7,989 nucleotides of DNA from Gammaproteobacteria bacterium (GTDB taxonomy: Bacteria; Pseudomonadota; Gammaproteobacteria; Competibacterales; Competibacteraceae), in assembly GCA_024234995.1 (NCBI GenBank), contig JACKNF010000032.1, forward strand, positions 1 to 7,989, in the 5' to 3' direction. A program made the translations under genes and the position numbers. The notes under the pieces were generated by a model that made no database searches, was not told the origin of the DNA, and saw nothing but the letters and a program-made list of their open reading frames with translations. This document shows, in pieces, positions 6,373 to 7,989 of the stretch; the first letter of the stretch is position 1; every line of letters begins with the position of its first letter.

Positions 6373-7989
6373 CTAACCCACCCCGGCTAAACGAACCGCT
6401 GCCTCGACATCGACTGCCACCAGGCGCGATACGCCCGCCTCTTGCATGGTCACACCGGCTAAATGCTCCGCGATTTCCATCGTCGCCTTGTTATGGGTGA
6501 TGAACACAAACTGGACCCGGCTTGCCATATCCTGCACCAACGCGCCAAACCGCCGGACATTCGCTTCATCCAATGGCGCGTCCACCTCGTCCAGCAGGCA
6601 AAAAGGCGCAGGATTGAGCTGAAAAATAGCAAACACCAGAGCAACCGCGGTCAATGCCTTTTCACCGCCAGACAGCAGGCTGATCGAACCAATCCGCTTA
6701 CCGGGCGGTTTCGCCATGATCGCTACACCGGCATCCAATACATCCTCTCCGGTCAATTCCAGATGGGCTTCGCCACCGCCAAACAGGCGAGGAAACAACG
6801 CCTGTAAGCCGGTGTTAACCTGTTCAAAGGTCTCCCGGAACCGGGCACGGGTCTCGCGATCCATCTGCCGGATAGCGCTCTCCAGCGTGGCTAGCGCCTC
6901 CAGCAAATCATCGTTCTGCGTATCAAGATATGCTTTGCGCCCGGATAGTTCAGCGAACTCCTCAATCGCCGCCAAATTGATCGCGCCCAGCCGCTGGATA
7001 CGCTGCTCGATTTGCTCCAGCCGGGTCAACCAATCACGCTCGATCGCTTCTGCCGGCAGAGTAGGCGCCACCGTTTCCGGGCTGGTCTCCCATTCAGCTA
7101 ACTGCTCGCGCAGGCTCTGCTGACGCACGCGCGCCTCGCTCGATGCCAGACGCTGCTCTTCAATGTGCCGGCGTTGCACCTCAGCCTGCCGCTCGCAACG
7201 GCCACGAATCTGCTCACTCATCGCCAATCCGGTATCCTGGGCTTCCAGGCATTGACGCGCTTCCGCCAATTCCGCTTCTAGCGCCAGCCGGGTTTCCAGC
7301 CAGCCCGCCAATTCGTCTTCCACCGTTTGCAAAAGTTCGTCACTATCAGTCACCCGCTCCGCCGCTAACCGGTCCCGCCGCTCCAGCAACTGGCCTTGCT
7401 GGAGATCCAAACGCTCCAGCGCCTGCTTCGCTGCGGTGACCTGAACCCGCAACGCCTCCAGCACGGCCGCCTGACGAGTTGCTTCCTGGCGGGCTGCCTC
7501 AGCCTGGACACGGCATTGTTGATACTCTTGCTGCAATTGCGCACGCCGATCGTTCAGGACTGCTTGCTCCGCACGCACGCTCTCCAGGATCAACAGCGCA
7601 TCCTCAAGCCGCATCCGGGCCAATTGCACCTGTTCCCGATCCTGCTCGCACTGATAATCCAGTTCCATCTGTTCCTCAACCAGCGCCTCACAGCGGGTGC
7701 GCGCCTGCTCCCAGCGGGCTTGGGCCGTCTTGACCTCACTCTGTGCATGGGCCTGGTCACGGTGCCCTTGGTTAACTATCTGTTGCGCTTCGCGGCATTG
7801 CTGTTCCAGTTCCTGTTGCCGTTTGCGCAGTTGATCAAGTTGCACAGTTTGTTGTCCAGCCTCCAGAGCGTCGCCCTCCAGCGCCATTTCCAATTGGCCT
7901 ATTTCCCGCTCACGGGCCAATACGCCCTCCTCCTCGCCACCGTGCGCTATACGCAGCCAGTGACGGCCGCACAATACGCCGTCCGGCGT
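6373..7989 (-). CDS. smc: Chromosome partition protein SMC (C-terminal half; N-terminus beyond window)
   Basis: SMC is the ATP-driven, DNA-embracing subunit of the bacterial condensin complex (with ScpA and ScpB) that compacts and segregates chromosomes. The visible 538 residues are open to the right edge. They begin at the end of the hinge (TPDGVLCGRHWLRIAHGGEE), continue through about 330 residues of Q/E/R/L/A-rich coiled coil (REREIGQLEMALEGDALEAG onward), and finish with the C-terminal ATPase head. The head shows the ABC signature LSGGEK (6658-6675), followed by ALTAVALVFAIFQLNPAP, Walker B with D-loop FCLLDEVDAPLDEANV (from 6603), and the switch histidine in FVFITHNKATME. The matching Walker A half lies outside the window. 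The gene ends with TAG and is followed by zipA after 185 bases without an obvious terminator, so some read-through is possible. Confidence 0.97.
   Translation of the reverse strand, partial: TPDGVLCGRHWLRIAHGGEEEGVLAREREIGQLEMALEGDALEAGQQTVQLDQLRKRQQELEQQCREAQQIVNQGHRDQAHAQSEVKTAQARWEQARTRCEALVEEQMELDYQCEQDREQVQLARMRLEDALLILESVRAEQAVLNDRRAQLQQEYQQCRVQAEAARQEATRQAAVLEALRVQVTAAKQALERLDLQQGQLLERRDRLAAERVTDSDELLQTVEDELAGWLETRLALEAELAEARQCLEAQDTGLAMSEQIRGRCERQAEVQRRHIEEQRLASSEARVRQQSLREQLAEWETSPETVAPTLPAEAIERDWLTRLEQIEQRIQRLGAINLAAIEEFAELSGRKAYLDTQNDDLLEALATLESAIRQMDRETRARFRETFEQVNTGLQALFPRLFGGGEAHLELTGEDVLDAGVAIMAKPPGKRIGSISLLSGGEKALTAVALVFAIFQLNPAPFCLLDEVDAPLDEANVRRFGALVQDMASRVQFVFITHNKATMEIAEHLAGVTMQEAGVSRLVAVDVEAAVRLAGVG

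Overview
The window reads as gammaproteobacterial chromosome, moderately GC-rich, with all supported genes on the minus strand. The main taxonomic marker is ZipA, an FtsZ anchor essentially confined to Gammaproteobacteria. It sits in the order smc-zipA-ligA, which is found in many non-enteric Gammaproteobacteria; enterics generally use MukBEF instead of SMC. I cannot place the genus from sequence alone.

Layout from right to left, which is the direction of transcription. Positions 7989-6373 hold the C-terminal half of the SMC chromosome-condensation ATPase, cut by the window edge. Positions 6372-6188 are a 185-base spacer with a good sigma70-type promoter for zipA, whose -35 box lies inside a perfect 9-bp-arm palindrome. 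Positions 6187-5282 are zipA. Positions 5233-3191 are ligA, the NAD+-dependent DNA ligase, 48 bases after zipA and with its own Shine-Dalgarno. An AT-rich inverted repeat covers the ligA stop codon. These three genes form a housekeeping block for chromosome segregation, division and replication or repair.

Downstream of ligA the character changes to accessory DNA. It holds a short orphan ORF of about 90 aa, a decayed DUF4143-type ATPase that lacks its P-loop part and carries a frameshift near its 3' end, and then a large open frame running off the left edge. That last frame (564 codons, no stop) was reconstructed by reading the minus strand codon by codon. It encodes an N-terminal HsdR_N-like PD-(D/E)xK nuclease domain fused to an N6-adenine DNA methyltransferase of the HsdM type, i.e. 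a one-polypeptide restriction-modification enzyme resembling Type IIB/IIG (BcgI A-like) architectures. Its C-terminus and any specificity subunit lie outside the window.

The best leads are the nuclease-methylase fusion, the palindrome over the zipA promoter, and an unusual loop in LigA. I see no CRISPR array, tRNA, rRNA, insertion sequence or clearly novel multi-gene system.
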